Shown here in pieces: positions 44,156-51,908 of a stretch of 57,893 nt of DNA. Origin of the DNA: Fidelibacterota bacterium (GTDB lineage Bacteria; Fidelibacterota; UBA8477; JABMPR01). The position numbers were made by a program, and so were the translations under genes. The notes below the pieces were generated by a model that searched no databases, had not been told where the DNA came from, and saw nothing but the letters and a program-made list of their open reading frames with translations. Where the stretch lies: assembly GCA_013202495.1 (NCBI GenBank), contig JABMQQ010000026.1:1-57893 (forward strand), given 5' to 3'. Position 1 is the stretch's first letter; every line of letters starts with the position of its first letter.

Positions 44156-44192
44156 AAAAGGGGCTGTCCCAAAAGGGCAGCCCCTTTTTTTT
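44156..44192 (+). terminator. Rho-independent terminator after the 3D-domain gene
   Basis: The stem GGGGCTG-t-CCC / GGGCAGCCCC with an AAAA loop and one bulged T is followed by eight T. The A-rich 5' flank (AAAA) makes it usable in both directions. Confidence 0.9.
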
Positions 44193-44596
44193 ACTATTAG
44201 TAATGGGGTATAGAGGTATAAGCCAAGAGTGTTGCATATATAACTGTTAATATTATAGTTGTATATAAAGAACCCTTCTCCTCTAAAGTTAGCTTTAAAG
44301 CATATGAACAACATCTGTCGCAACTATTTTCCTCTAATCTAGCTGATAGAACAGATTCCTTTCCTTTGGATATCAGGCGTTTCCTGCTCCCATGACTTGA
44401 TAAGGTGAAAATTAAGTTTGGGATGGTTGATATTGTCAATAATCTGATGAAACTATAGTCGGAGTCAGTCGAGGGAACAGGAAAGAGTCGTATACCTGTC
44501 TCAGGTGAGCAGATTTGGCCTTATAGGGTTGAAAAATTACCTTGAAAATGGATTTTACACAAATCTGTGAAAATCCGTGTGAATCCGTGGCTAAAA
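44193..44596. other. Intergenic stretch between convergent terminators
   Basis: About 400 bases with no gene I can support. An 80-codon minus-strand frame (44197-44439) starts at TTG, has no family match and ends at the terminator edge, so it is not called. A degenerate repeat at about 44550-44595 matches the 17060-17101 type. Confidence 0.4.
44550..44595. repeat. Degenerate intergenic repeat (CACAGAT type)
   Basis: CACAAATCTGTGAAAATCCG followed by TGTGAATCCGTGGCTAAAAA resembles, in reverse, the stretch at 17060-17101. It is a recurring type in environmental bacterial genomes. No function known. Confidence 0.45.
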
Positions 44597-44640
44597 AGAA
44601 AAAGGCCGCCTCAGGTTCTGAGACAGCCTCTTTTTATTAC
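44597..44640 (-). terminator. Terminator of the AmmeMemoRadiSam operon
   Basis: An interrupted inverted repeat AGGC-cg-CCTCAG / CTGAG-aca-GCCT with A- and T-rich flanks on both sides. It lies about 30 bases downstream of the amrS stop on the minus strand. Confidence 0.7.
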
Positions 44641-44666
44641 TCAAAACTAATTCCCCCTGAAGTAAT

Positions 44667-45731
44667 CTATATCAGGATTCGCTGATAGCGATTCCCCCAG
44701 GTTCCGTGGGTTAGCTCAAACACCCCAGGCAGGTTTTGTCCACATGAATCACAACATCCCTTTTCATCAAGGTGCCACCCAGTAATTGTATAGCCCACTC
44801 TGCCAATTAAGAGTTTGCCACAAGCCGGGCAGATAGTAGATGCGTTTTCAGGATCATGCACATTCCCTAGATAAACATAATTGAGACCATTCTTCATGGC
44901 GATTCGTTTGGCCTTGAGCAAAGATTGATGAGTCGTAGGTGGATGAGTCATTAATTTGTAATCGGGGTGAAAAGCTGAAAAATGCAAGGGTACATGGGAA
45001 CCGAGATGTGCAACAATCCAACCGGTCATTTCATCCAGCTCTTTCTCCGAATCATTTTCTCCAGGAATGAGCAAGGTGGTGATTTCTGTCCACACAGAAG
45101 TTTCTTGAATAAGATATTCAAGGGTATCCAGGACCGGCTGTAAGGAACCGGCACAGAGCTCGTTGTAAAATGATTCGCTGAAACCTTTAAGGTCCACGTT
45201 CACTGCATCCATATGTTGAAAGAAACCTTCTCGAGCGATTTCATTTATATAGCTGGCAGTTACGGCGACGGTTTTGATACCGGACTCATGACAGGCGATT
45301 GCCGTATCCACAGCGTATTCATAAAAAACAACAGGATCATTATAGGTAAAGGCCACACTATGACATCCATGGTCCCGGGCGGCCTGGGCGATGGCTCCAG
45401 GAGTGGCAGGAGACTGAAGAATATCCATTTCTCGTGATTTACTCATATCCCAGTTCTGACAAAACTTGCAGCTCAGGTTGCAGCCTGCAGTCCCAAAGGA
45501 GAGCACCGAACTCCCCGGGTAGAAATGATTGAGGGGTTTTTTCTCTATGGGATCAATAACGAAGCCACTGGAACGACCATAGGTGGTTAATTCAATCCTG
45601 TCACCCCTACGTTTACGGACAAAACATAAGCCTCTCTGTTCATCAGCAAGTTTGCAGTCTCTGGGACACAGAGTGCATTGAAGGCGTCCATCGATTTTTT
45701 TGATACTAAATTGGGGGTGTTGGGCAATCAT
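44667..45731 (-). CDS. amrS: AmmeMemoRadiSam system radical SAM enzyme
   Basis: A 354-residue radical SAM protein of the AmmeMemoRadiSam type, related to pyruvate formate-lyase activating enzymes. The Fe-S triad is C84-x3-C88-x2-C91 (CNLSCKFC). An additional N-terminal CTLCPRDC cluster and a C-terminal zinc-ribbon-like pair (ICPACG and CCDSCGQ) are present. The signature LLIPGENDSEKELDEM is intact. The protein acts with the AMMECR1- and Memo-like partners encoded upstream; the reaction of this system is unknown. It is the last gene of the operon. Confidence 0.94.
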   Translation of the reverse strand: MIAQHPQFSIKKIDGRLQCTLCPRDCKLADEQRGLCFVRKRRGDRIELTTYGRSSGFVIDPIEKKPLNHFYPGSSVLSFGTAGCNLSCKFCQNWDMSKSREMDILQSPATPGAIAQAARDHGCHSVAFTYNDPVVFYEYAVDTAIACHESGIKTVAVTASYINEIAREGFFQHMDAVNVDLKGFSESFYNELCAGSLQPVLDTLEYLIQETSVWTEITTLLIPGENDSEKELDEMTGWIVAHLGSHVPLHFSAFHPDYKLMTHPPTTHQSLLKAKRIAMKNGLNYVYLGNVHDPENASTICPACGKLLIGRVGYTITGWHLDEKGCCDSCGQNLPGVFELTHGTWGNRYQRILI

Positions 45732-45763
45732 GCGAGTTCTAATTACCTTTCTGTGGTGAGAGT

Positions 45764-46342
45764 CTAAACATCCTCATCACCAAACTCAAAGCTATAGAAT
45801 TTCTGGCAGGATATTGAATCTGACCAATATCCCCGAGGGAAACCTGCTTTCTGCTTGAGATGTGATAGAAACGAATCTACATCTGGAAGTTTATCCCAGA
45901 CGGCTGGTAAAAATAGACCACGGTGATGCTCATCTCTGATGATGAGACCGTCTCTGCCAGGCACGAGTTGATGTTTTAAATCCAACTCAGAGTCGATGAT
46001 CATCTCTTCAGGTTGAGTAAGCACAGAAATCTCTATGTGGAGCTGCAGAAATTCAGTCGGTGAAAGCGGTTTAAAACGGGGATCTGTGAAGGCAGCATGC
46101 CAGGCATTTTCTGCCACATCCTCCACCAGGGGCCGATATGCCTCCACGGAACCTATACAGCCTCGCAATTCTCCTTGTTTTTCAAGGGTGACAAAGGCGG
46201 CTCCTGGTGCATTGAGACCGGGCTCAAAATTTTCCGGATTAGTAGGGAGTGGTGAGCCGTGATCAAGACCGTGTTGAATGGATTCTCTCGCGAGAACCAA
46301 AAGTTGTCTTTGTTCAGATTGTGTAAAAGTGACTTCTGTCAT
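45764..46342 (-). CDS. amrA: AmmeMemoRadiSam system protein A (AMMECR1-like)
   Basis: A 192-residue AMMECR1-domain protein. The conserved LRGCIGS motif is seen (GELRGCIGSVEAYRPL), followed by NAWHAAFTDPRFKPL and HIEISVLTQPEEM, with the tail LPDVDSFLSHLKQKAG. It is the human AMMECR1 homologue and occurs in bacteria with Memo-like and radical SAM partners, both present here. Function unknown. It lies 33 bases before amrS. Confidence 0.94.
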   Translation of the reverse strand: MTEVTFTQSEQRQLLVLARESIQHGLDHGSPLPTNPENFEPGLNAPGAAFVTLEKQGELRGCIGSVEAYRPLVEDVAENAWHAAFTDPRFKPLSPTEFLQLHIEISVLTQPEEMIIDSELDLKHQLVPGRDGLIIRDEHHRGLFLPAVWDKLPDVDSFLSHLKQKAGFPRGYWSDSISCQKFYSFEFGDEDV

Positions 46343-46358
46343 TGGCTTTGCAATCGTG

Positions 46359-48308
46359 TTATTTCAAGAGGAGCACTTTAATAACCTCGCTTTGAACTCC
46401 ATGATCAATTTTCGCGAAGTAAACACCTGCTTCTGCAGCACTCCCAGTTACATTCCAACTGACTGAGTAAACACCAACTTCTTTTTTCTCTGAAACCAGA
46501 GTTTCTACCACTCGTCCACTGAGATCATAGATACTTAGTCGTGTAAATGCACTTTTAGTAAGAGAATATTTAATAATCGTACTCGGATTAAAGGGATTCG
46601 GAAAGTTTTGCGATAGACTGAATGATGAAGGATTCTTATTACTTCCATTCAATCCCGCAGTAATCTGATCTACGATACGAATCTCATCCAGCGATAATTC
46701 ACTGGTGCCAAGATCTCCATGCTCTGCCACAAATTCAAGGACATCAATATCTGACCAATCAAAAAGACCCACAGGATCGAACCAGGCACCATCCCAGGAT
46801 CCAGTTTCTACAAATTCGCTAAGTGGAATCTGAACATACTGCCAGGTACCATCCCATTCAATATCTGAAATGGATAAGGTCTTGGTCACTCGCCACGGAT
46901 GGTCCTCTGGTAGAGCATTTTTTGTATCTAAAAAGCGGATGTCGAAACCAACAGGCTGTCCAACTCCTCTTACCCAGCATGTGAGGAGATTATCTTCATC
47001 CAATAATCTGGAAAGATCCCGGTTTGGTAGAAAATTAAAGCCGATTCTTTCGTATTGCGTGGCCTGAGACCAGCTGAGATGATAACTACCCACTTTAGGA
47101 TTATTAGAAGTGTACAAGGTAACGATGCCCTCAGTGTTAAAGTCTGAGAGAATATTCTGACCTATATAATCATCATAAATATAGAATCCCACAGAGTCAG
47201 CCTGAGTAACGAAATCTGTCTGGGGCGGTGTATTGAATCCCATGGCCTCCAGGAGAGGTATGTTCAAATCATGATCAAACATTCCACTACTGTATCTCTC
47301 AAACAGTCCAAAGCCTCCATGGTAATCCCACATGGTCCAGCCGATATTCAATGAATCCAGATAATGAGTCGTTGCTCGATACCATTCAACCCGTTGATCA
47401 GGATCAGAGTTGTGATTAAGAACTCCAAATTCACCACAATAAATAGGGACATCCCTGGATGTGCTAAACGCTACTGCAATATCAATAAGGCTTCTCATAT
47501 GTGCAACCGTACCCTGTGTGGAGTAACTCGCCATATTACTTTGAATCCAGGTTCCCACCAGTGATGATGGGCAGGCCGGCATGGCTGAGGCTCCATAAGG
47601 AAAGGGCACTCCCGTAAGTGGTTCCATAGATGGATCTGTCCAGCTGGCGCCCTGGTGAGTGAAAATAAAGGGATCGTAAAAATGAAAGGTATAGATAAGA
47701 TTGTCATCATTGTAATTCATCATGTCATCCAGATTATTGTAGCTGTTCCAGCTGGAGGGTCCTACAATAAGTGTACGGTTTGAATCAGTCTGTCGAATGA
47801 TGTTCACAATATTTTGCTGGATGGTATCCCAGATAAAATCCGAAATGCCCCAGGGCTCATTTTTGATTTCAAAATAAAGGGTTGAGTCCCGATCTATGAA
47901 GTGCGCTGCCAGTTGTGGCCAGATCAATGATAAAGGTTGATTAATGGCTGGTGTTGTGGCTCCGCCTGAATCAAAACTGTGGTTATCCAGAATGAGATGC
48001 AGACCTAAAGCTTCAGTCCAATCAATGATTTGATCCAGAAAATCAAGCAAGATGGGATCAACGATATAATCGGGGTCCCCACTACTCATCCCATGAAAAT
48101 TGATAGGGAGGCGAATCACATCTACACCAAGGCTTTGAATATCCACAAAATCATCATAGGTATAACGTGAAAATTGGACTTCCTGGATTGAACTCTCCTG
48201 AAACCAGTTACTAAGATTAACACCTTTCTCAAAAGGGGCGGCAGGTTGGGCTGTAAGGGAGGGGACAGTCAGGAGCAGGAGGATAAAACTCATTTGAAGG
48301 CGTTTCAT
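46359..48308 (-). CDS. Secreted GH5-family glycoside hydrolase with T9SS tail
   Basis: A 649-residue exported glycosidase. After the signal (about 1-20), a GH5 (cellulase-like) TIM barrel spans about 25-350. It shows VNLSNWFQ, VIRLPINFHG, the acid/base E151 in EIKNEPWG and the nucleophile E293 in YCGEFGVLN. A beta-sandwich resembling CBM11 or CIA30 carbohydrate-binding domains follows at about 365-560 (WDGTWQYVQIPLSEF). The end is a T9SS tail (NFPNPFNPSTII, KVLLLK). It would hydrolyse beta-1,4-glucans or mannans outside the cell. It sits between amrB and amrA on the same strand, an unexpected place for a glycosidase. Confidence 0.92.
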   Translation of the reverse strand: MKRLQMSFILLLLTVPSLTAQPAAPFEKGVNLSNWFQESSIQEVQFSRYTYDDFVDIQSLGVDVIRLPINFHGMSSGDPDYIVDPILLDFLDQIIDWTEALGLHLILDNHSFDSGGATTPAINQPLSLIWPQLAAHFIDRDSTLYFEIKNEPWGISDFIWDTIQQNIVNIIRQTDSNRTLIVGPSSWNSYNNLDDMMNYNDDNLIYTFHFYDPFIFTHQGASWTDPSMEPLTGVPFPYGASAMPACPSSLVGTWIQSNMASYSTQGTVAHMRSLIDIAVAFSTSRDVPIYCGEFGVLNHNSDPDQRVEWYRATTHYLDSLNIGWTMWDYHGGFGLFERYSSGMFDHDLNIPLLEAMGFNTPPQTDFVTQADSVGFYIYDDYIGQNILSDFNTEGIVTLYTSNNPKVGSYHLSWSQATQYERIGFNFLPNRDLSRLLDEDNLLTCWVRGVGQPVGFDIRFLDTKNALPEDHPWRVTKTLSISDIEWDGTWQYVQIPLSEFVETGSWDGAWFDPVGLFDWSDIDVLEFVAEHGDLGTSELSLDEIRIVDQITAGLNGSNKNPSSFSLSQNFPNPFNPSTIIKYSLTKSAFTRLSIYDLSGRVVETLVSEKKEVGVYSVSWNVTGSAAEAGVYFAKIDHGVQSEVIKVLLLK

Positions 48309-48325
48309 AACATTTCCTTTTAGGT

Positions 48326-49132
48326 TTAAAGCTCAAATAGTCCCCAGGCGCCATATCCAACAACCTGGTCTTTGCGGCCAGACGTATCACCGGAGTTTCG
48401 AAGATCAAGACGTTTGATGGACATACCCTTTTGTTTAGCCAAGTGGAGGAATCCCCGCAGGGGTATGCGGCCACAGGCTGAATGATCTCCCAGCAGTTCT
48501 CCTTGAAATGATTCAATGTGGTTGGCTGCAATGGTATCCAGCTTGACAGCTTCGTCATAACTGTGAAAATGACTCAAGTCGGTAGATATGACGATAAGAC
48601 TCTCGTCTCCACCCCAGAGATATTCAATAACATCAGCAACCTCTTTTTGAGTTGCTTCACCAACTACGAATGGAATCAGTCTGAAGCTGGCCAGAACCTT
48701 CTGTAAAAAGGGAAGCTGGACTTCAAGGGAATGCTCCTCAGCATGGGCTTGATCAGAAAAGGATATCTGAGGATAATCGTCAACCAGTTTTTGGATGGTT
48801 TTTGTATCCAGGTTGATCTCCCCCAGGGGTGTTTGAAACTGGTCATCAGTCGGGAGTGCCAATCCCTGTAGATAAACACGGTGAGCCGGTCCAAGAAGTA
48901 TCACTTTGCGGATGACATGTCTGTATTGGAGTAGTGTACGATATGCAGCAGCAGCAATTGAACCTGAGTAGATAGTACCAGCATGAGGAACAATAATAGC
49001 TTTGGGAACCGCTGTCGTTTCATTTGGTCTTTCATGGATGAAGCCAGAGATTTGATCTTCTAATATGTGAGGATCACCAGGATAAAACATACCTGACACA
49101 GCTGAGGGACGTATTTGCTTGATCTTACTCAT
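48326..49132 (-). CDS. amrB: AmmeMemoRadiSam system protein B (Memo-like)
   Basis: A 268-residue Memo-family protein, related to class III extradiol dioxygenases. The metal-binding histidines are in the expected places: SGMFYPGD, VPHAGTIYSG, ILLGPAHRVY, EEHSLEVQLPFLQ and ISTDLSHFHSYDEA, with the end VVGYGAW. Memo homologues bind copper or iron; the bacterial reaction is unknown. It is the first gene of the minus-strand operon amrB-GH5-amrA-amrS. Confidence 0.94.
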   Translation of the reverse strand: MSKIKQIRPSAVSGMFYPGDPHILEDQISGFIHERPNETTAVPKAIIVPHAGTIYSGSIAAAAYRTLLQYRHVIRKVILLGPAHRVYLQGLALPTDDQFQTPLGEINLDTKTIQKLVDDYPQISFSDQAHAEEHSLEVQLPFLQKVLASFRLIPFVVGEATQKEVADVIEYLWGGDESLIVISTDLSHFHSYDEAVKLDTIAANHIESFQGELLGDHSACGRIPLRGFLHLAKQKGMSIKRLDLRNSGDTSGRKDQVVGYGAWGLFEL

Positions 49133-49284
49133 GGTGGATTCTTATCAATGAAATATAGCGGAGTGAGGGATGGAGGCCAATACTGGATTCCTTCAATCTC
49201 TAAAAGGATGTGTTTCCTTCGTTAAATGAAATTAAAGTTCAAAATCTTTGCATGCGCAAAACTCAGGTCTATATTCACCTCGAA
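49133..49284. other. Upstream part of the amrB / aro intergenic region
   Basis: Divergent spacer that must hold the minus-strand promoter of amrB and the plus-strand promoter of the aro leader. A possible -35 TTGCAT (49248-49253) and -10 TATATT (49270-49275) face the leader peptide. No further gene is seen. Confidence 0.45.
49248..49275 (+). promoter_or_regulatory. Candidate promoter of the aro operon leader
   Basis: -35-like TTGCAT and -10 TATATT (five of six matches) are separated by 16 bases. Transcription would start at about 49282, just before the leader ATG at 49285, so the leader peptide mRNA may be leaderless; no Shine-Dalgarno site is visible. Confidence 0.45.
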
Positions 49285-49329
49285 ATGAAATGGCAAGCAT
49301 CATATTACTTTTTTATGCGATCAGGGTGA
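49285..49329 (+). CDS. Aromatic-rich leader peptide of the aro attenuator
   Basis: A 14-codon frame, MKWQASYYFFMRSG and stop TGA. It carries one Trp and the tandem run Tyr-Tyr-Phe-Phe (49303-49314), directly in front of a terminator and an operon for Tyr/Phe synthesis. In known attenuators such as pheA and trp, ribosomes stall at these codons when the charged tRNA is scarce. The stop codon lies inside the strand that would form the antiterminator. No ribosome site is seen, so it may be translated from the mRNA end. Confidence 0.8.
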   Translation: MKWQASYYFFMRSG

Positions 49330-49364
49330 TGGTTTAAATCTGTATATTTGAACATTTTCACCCT
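49323..49364 (+). promoter_or_regulatory. Antiterminator pairing of the aro attenuator
   Basis: AGGGTGA (49323-49329) is an exact complement of TCACCCT (49358-49364). The second strand takes up the first four bases of the terminator stem. A ribosome at the leader stop codon would cover the first strand and let the terminator form; a ribosome stalled 10-20 bases earlier would leave it free. Confidence 0.7.
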
Positions 49365-49389
49365 CGTCAATTGGCGGGGGTTTTTTTTT
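49361..49389 (+). terminator. Attenuator terminator of the aro operon
   Basis: The stem CCCTCGTC / GGCGGGGG (8 pairs, two of them G-U) has an AATT loop and is followed by nine T. It lies about 100 bases before the first aro gene and has no upstream plus-strand gene to end except the leader peptide. Confidence 0.85.
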
Positions 49390-49413
49390 ACCATCAAGCG
49401 CAGCTTGATGGTA
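49389..49413. repeat. Perfect hairpin after the attenuator
   Basis: TACCATCAAGC / GCTTGATGGTA with the loop GCA, an 11-base stem directly after the T tract. GC-rich bases with repeated GCGAAGC words follow up to about 49450. Its role is unknown; it could protect the 5' end of a processed transcript. Confidence 0.6.
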
Positions 49414-49487
49414 CCGCGGCGAAGCTGAAAGCGAAGCCGGGTCGGGTTGATAACAAAGCTTAAACCAGGAAAAAGAGGATAAACACA

Positions 49488-50813
49488 GTGGTAGAGAATA
49501 AACAAAAGGTAGGAATAATAGGCTTCGGACGTTTCGGAGCTCTACTTGCCGAACTGTTGAGTAATGATTATCAGCCCATCATCACAGATGAGCGTGACCT
49601 ATCTGAGTTGGCTCAATCCTCTGGATACCCCTGGGCAGATCTTGAGACTGTCATGCAGCAGGAAATCGTGTTTTTGGCCGTTCCGATCAGTCGGATGAAG
49701 AATTTGCTCAAGGAAATAGCTCCACAGAGTCGACCAGGTCAGGTTTTGATTGATGTGGCCTCTGTAAAAACCCGTATTCGAGACTGGATGATTGAAGCAT
49801 TACCCTCAACTGTGCAAATTTTAAATACTCATCCTATGTTTGGACCTGATTCCTACAAGCGGGATCGTGATCTGAGGATGGTATTCTGTCCAACTCGTAT
49901 CGATGCAGAAATTGAAAGTACCTGGCGTAATATTTTTGAATCCTGGGGTTGCAGACTCATTGATCTTGAAGTTGAAGACCATGACAGATTAGCTGCCCGT
50001 TCTCAAGGTATCACTCACTTTGTCGGCCGTGTCATGAAGGGGATGGATATTCAACCTACTGCCGTAGACACACATGGATTCAGACAAGTTCATCATGTGG
50101 TTGAACAAACCTGTCAGGATACTGAGGAACTCTTCCATGATTTGCAGTATTATAATCCCTATACACCTGAAATGCTCACCGACTTCTCGAGATCGGTGCA
50201 CGCTGTGAAAGCGCGTGTGTATCGTCCCGATTCTCCCCCTGAGGTGATTGGTTACCAGGGTATCCCTGGCAGTTTTTCTGAGGAAGCAGCACGCAATTAT
50301 ATACAAGAGGAAAAACTGGGAGACATAGACACCAAACCTTGTCTCACCAGTCGAAATGTCATGGAAAGTCTGTATACATATGAAATAGATCGTGGTATAA
50401 TTGCCATGGAAAATGCGAGAGGAGGTGTGGTTCATGAGAGTATTCATGCGTTGGCGAAAGCCCGATGCAAGGTACGCTCCATGTTCCACATCCAGGTAAA
50501 TCAATGTCTTATTACAAAAGCAGGAGTTGATCCCAAAGAGATAACGGAAGTTCGATCTCACCCTCAAGCGCTCAAGCAATGTTCACGGTTTTTAAGGGAA
50601 AATTTTGCAAATGTCCCTCACCTTGAAGCGGAAGATACCGCTGAAGCTGCCAGGAAGCTGCATCAGGGAGAATTTTCAGATACCACCGCCGTCATTGCAC
50701 CAGCCCGAGCTGCTGAATTATATGAACTGAATGTGAGTCAGTTTGGGATTCAGGACCTGAAAGACAATAAGACGCTGTTTCTCGTCGTAGAGCGAACAGG
50801 AACCTCGATTTAA
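49488..50813 (+). CDS. Prephenate dehydrogenase / prephenate dehydratase fusion
   Basis: A 441-residue bifunctional enzyme. Residues about 5-245 are prephenate dehydrogenase: NAD site GIIGFGRFGALL (9-20), THPMFGP (114-120), ITH at 175-177. Residues about 254-438 are prephenate dehydratase: GYQGIPGSFSEEAARNY, MENARGGVVHE, RSHPQALKQC. It makes 4-hydroxyphenylpyruvate and phenylpyruvate, the branch steps to Tyr and Phe. The protein stops just after the TRF site, so there is no ACT regulatory domain. The site itself reads TLF (429-431): the usual Arg is Leu. No chorismate mutase domain is present. The start at 49488 is a GTG, preceded by AAGAGGA. It is the first structural gene after the attenuator. 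Confidence 0.88.
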   Translation: MVENKQKVGIIGFGRFGALLAELLSNDYQPIITDERDLSELAQSSGYPWADLETVMQQEIVFLAVPISRMKNLLKEIAPQSRPGQVLIDVASVKTRIRDWMIEALPSTVQILNTHPMFGPDSYKRDRDLRMVFCPTRIDAEIESTWRNIFESWGCRLIDLEVEDHDRLAARSQGITHFVGRVMKGMDIQPTAVDTHGFRQVHHVVEQTCQDTEELFHDLQYYNPYTPEMLTDFSRSVHAVKARVYRPDSPPEVIGYQGIPGSFSEEAARNYIQEEKLGDIDTKPCLTSRNVMESLYTYEIDRGIIAMENARGGVVHESIHALAKARCKVRSMFHIQVNQCLITKAGVDPKEITEVRSHPQALKQCSRFLRENFANVPHLEAEDTAEAARKLHQGEFSDTTAVIAPARAAELYELNVSQFGIQDLKDNKTLFLVVERTGTSI

Positions 50814-50871
50814 GTTGCAATTACTTAACAGAAATAAAACCTTATAGGCCACCACTAAAGGATAGTACACG

Positions 50872-51888
50872 ATGATTGTCATAATGAATGTAAACGCTTC
50901 CCAGGAAGCTATAGATAGAGTCCAACAGGAAATTGAAAAACTGGGCTATACACCCAAACCTGCTCCCGGTGAAACCCGTACCATTGTCGGAGTGATGGGA
51001 CCCAAACCCCTGCGTGGGAAGCAGCACCTCCAGGCCTTACCAGAAGTTTCAAATGTTATTGAGATCAGCACACCTTATAAATTGGCTTCACGGGAATGGC
51101 AGCCGCAGGATACTATTGTGAACGTGGGCGGAGCCCGTATTGGCGGCTCCAACGTGTCGATTATCGCCGGCCCCTGTTCAATTGAATCCTATGAGCAAAC
51201 CAAAACGGTGGGTGATGCTGTAAAGACGGCAGGAGGTCACTTTCTCCGTGGTGGTGCATTCAAGCCACGAACATCTCCCTATTCCTTCCAGGGTCTGGGT
51301 GTTGAAGGACTCAAAATTCTGAAACAGGTTGGCAAGGAAGTTGGTTTGCCCACAGTGACCGAAGTGACAGATACAGAAGTATTGGATATCACGGCACAAC
51401 ATACAGACATGCTCCAGATAGGTACCCGTAACATGCAGAATTTTACGCTTATCAAAGCAGCAGCGCGTACGGGGATGCCCATCTTTTTAAAGCGTGGAAT
51501 GTCAGCCACTGTGAACGAAACCATTCTGGCTGCGGAATACATTTTGAATGAAGGGAATGAAAAACTGGTTCTCTGTGAACGAGGAATCCGTACCTTTGTG
51601 GATCACACCAGAAATACTCTGGATGTGAGTGCCATTCCTGCCTTTCAGCGTTTAACCCATCTGCCAGTAGTGGTTGATCCCAGTCATGCTGCTGGAAAAA
51701 GATCAAAAGTGCTACCTTTATCTTTAGCTGGAATAGCAGCCGGAGCTCAGGGTGTCATGGTTGAAGTTCATCCAAACCCTGAAGTTGCTCTCAGCGATGG
51801 GCCTCAACAATTGGTCCCGGCAGATTTCAAACATCTGGTAGATCAAATCAGACTGGTTGCTGAAGCTGTTGGCAAAAAACTGGACTGA
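50872..51888 (+). CDS. aroF: 3-deoxy-7-phosphoheptulonate synthase (DAHP synthase, type I beta)
   Basis: A 338-residue enzyme that joins phosphoenolpyruvate and erythrose 4-phosphate, the first step of aromatic synthesis. Residues about 1-75 form the ferredoxin-like regulatory domain known from the Thermotoga enzyme, where it binds Tyr and Phe. The catalytic barrel has the metal ligands C102 (GPCSIES), H272 (DPSHAAG), E298 (VEVHPNP) and D309 (LSDGPQ), at the same positions as in the Thermotoga maritima enzyme. The second gene of the aro operon, 58 bases after the fusion gene. Confidence 0.95.
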   Translation: MIVIMNVNASQEAIDRVQQEIEKLGYTPKPAPGETRTIVGVMGPKPLRGKQHLQALPEVSNVIEISTPYKLASREWQPQDTIVNVGGARIGGSNVSIIAGPCSIESYEQTKTVGDAVKTAGGHFLRGGAFKPRTSPYSFQGLGVEGLKILKQVGKEVGLPTVTEVTDTEVLDITAQHTDMLQIGTRNMQNFTLIKAAARTGMPIFLKRGMSATVNETILAAEYILNEGNEKLVLCERGIRTFVDHTRNTLDVSAIPAFQRLTHLPVVVDPSHAAGKRSKVLPLSLAGIAAGAQGVMVEVHPNPEVALSDGPQQLVPADFKHLVDQIRLVAEAVGKKLD

Positions 51889-51908
51889 TCCTTTAGAAGG
51901 AGTCACCC

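Noticed and set aside
44197-44439. 80-codon minus-strand frame with a C-terminal hydrophobic stretch
   Set aside because: It starts at TTG without a ribosome site, matches no family I know, and lies between two terminators. Chance open frame or a decayed remnant.
49989-50579. 196-codon minus-strand frame opposite the tyrA-pheA gene
   Set aside because: Fully antisense to a gene with clear catalytic motifs; shadow frame.
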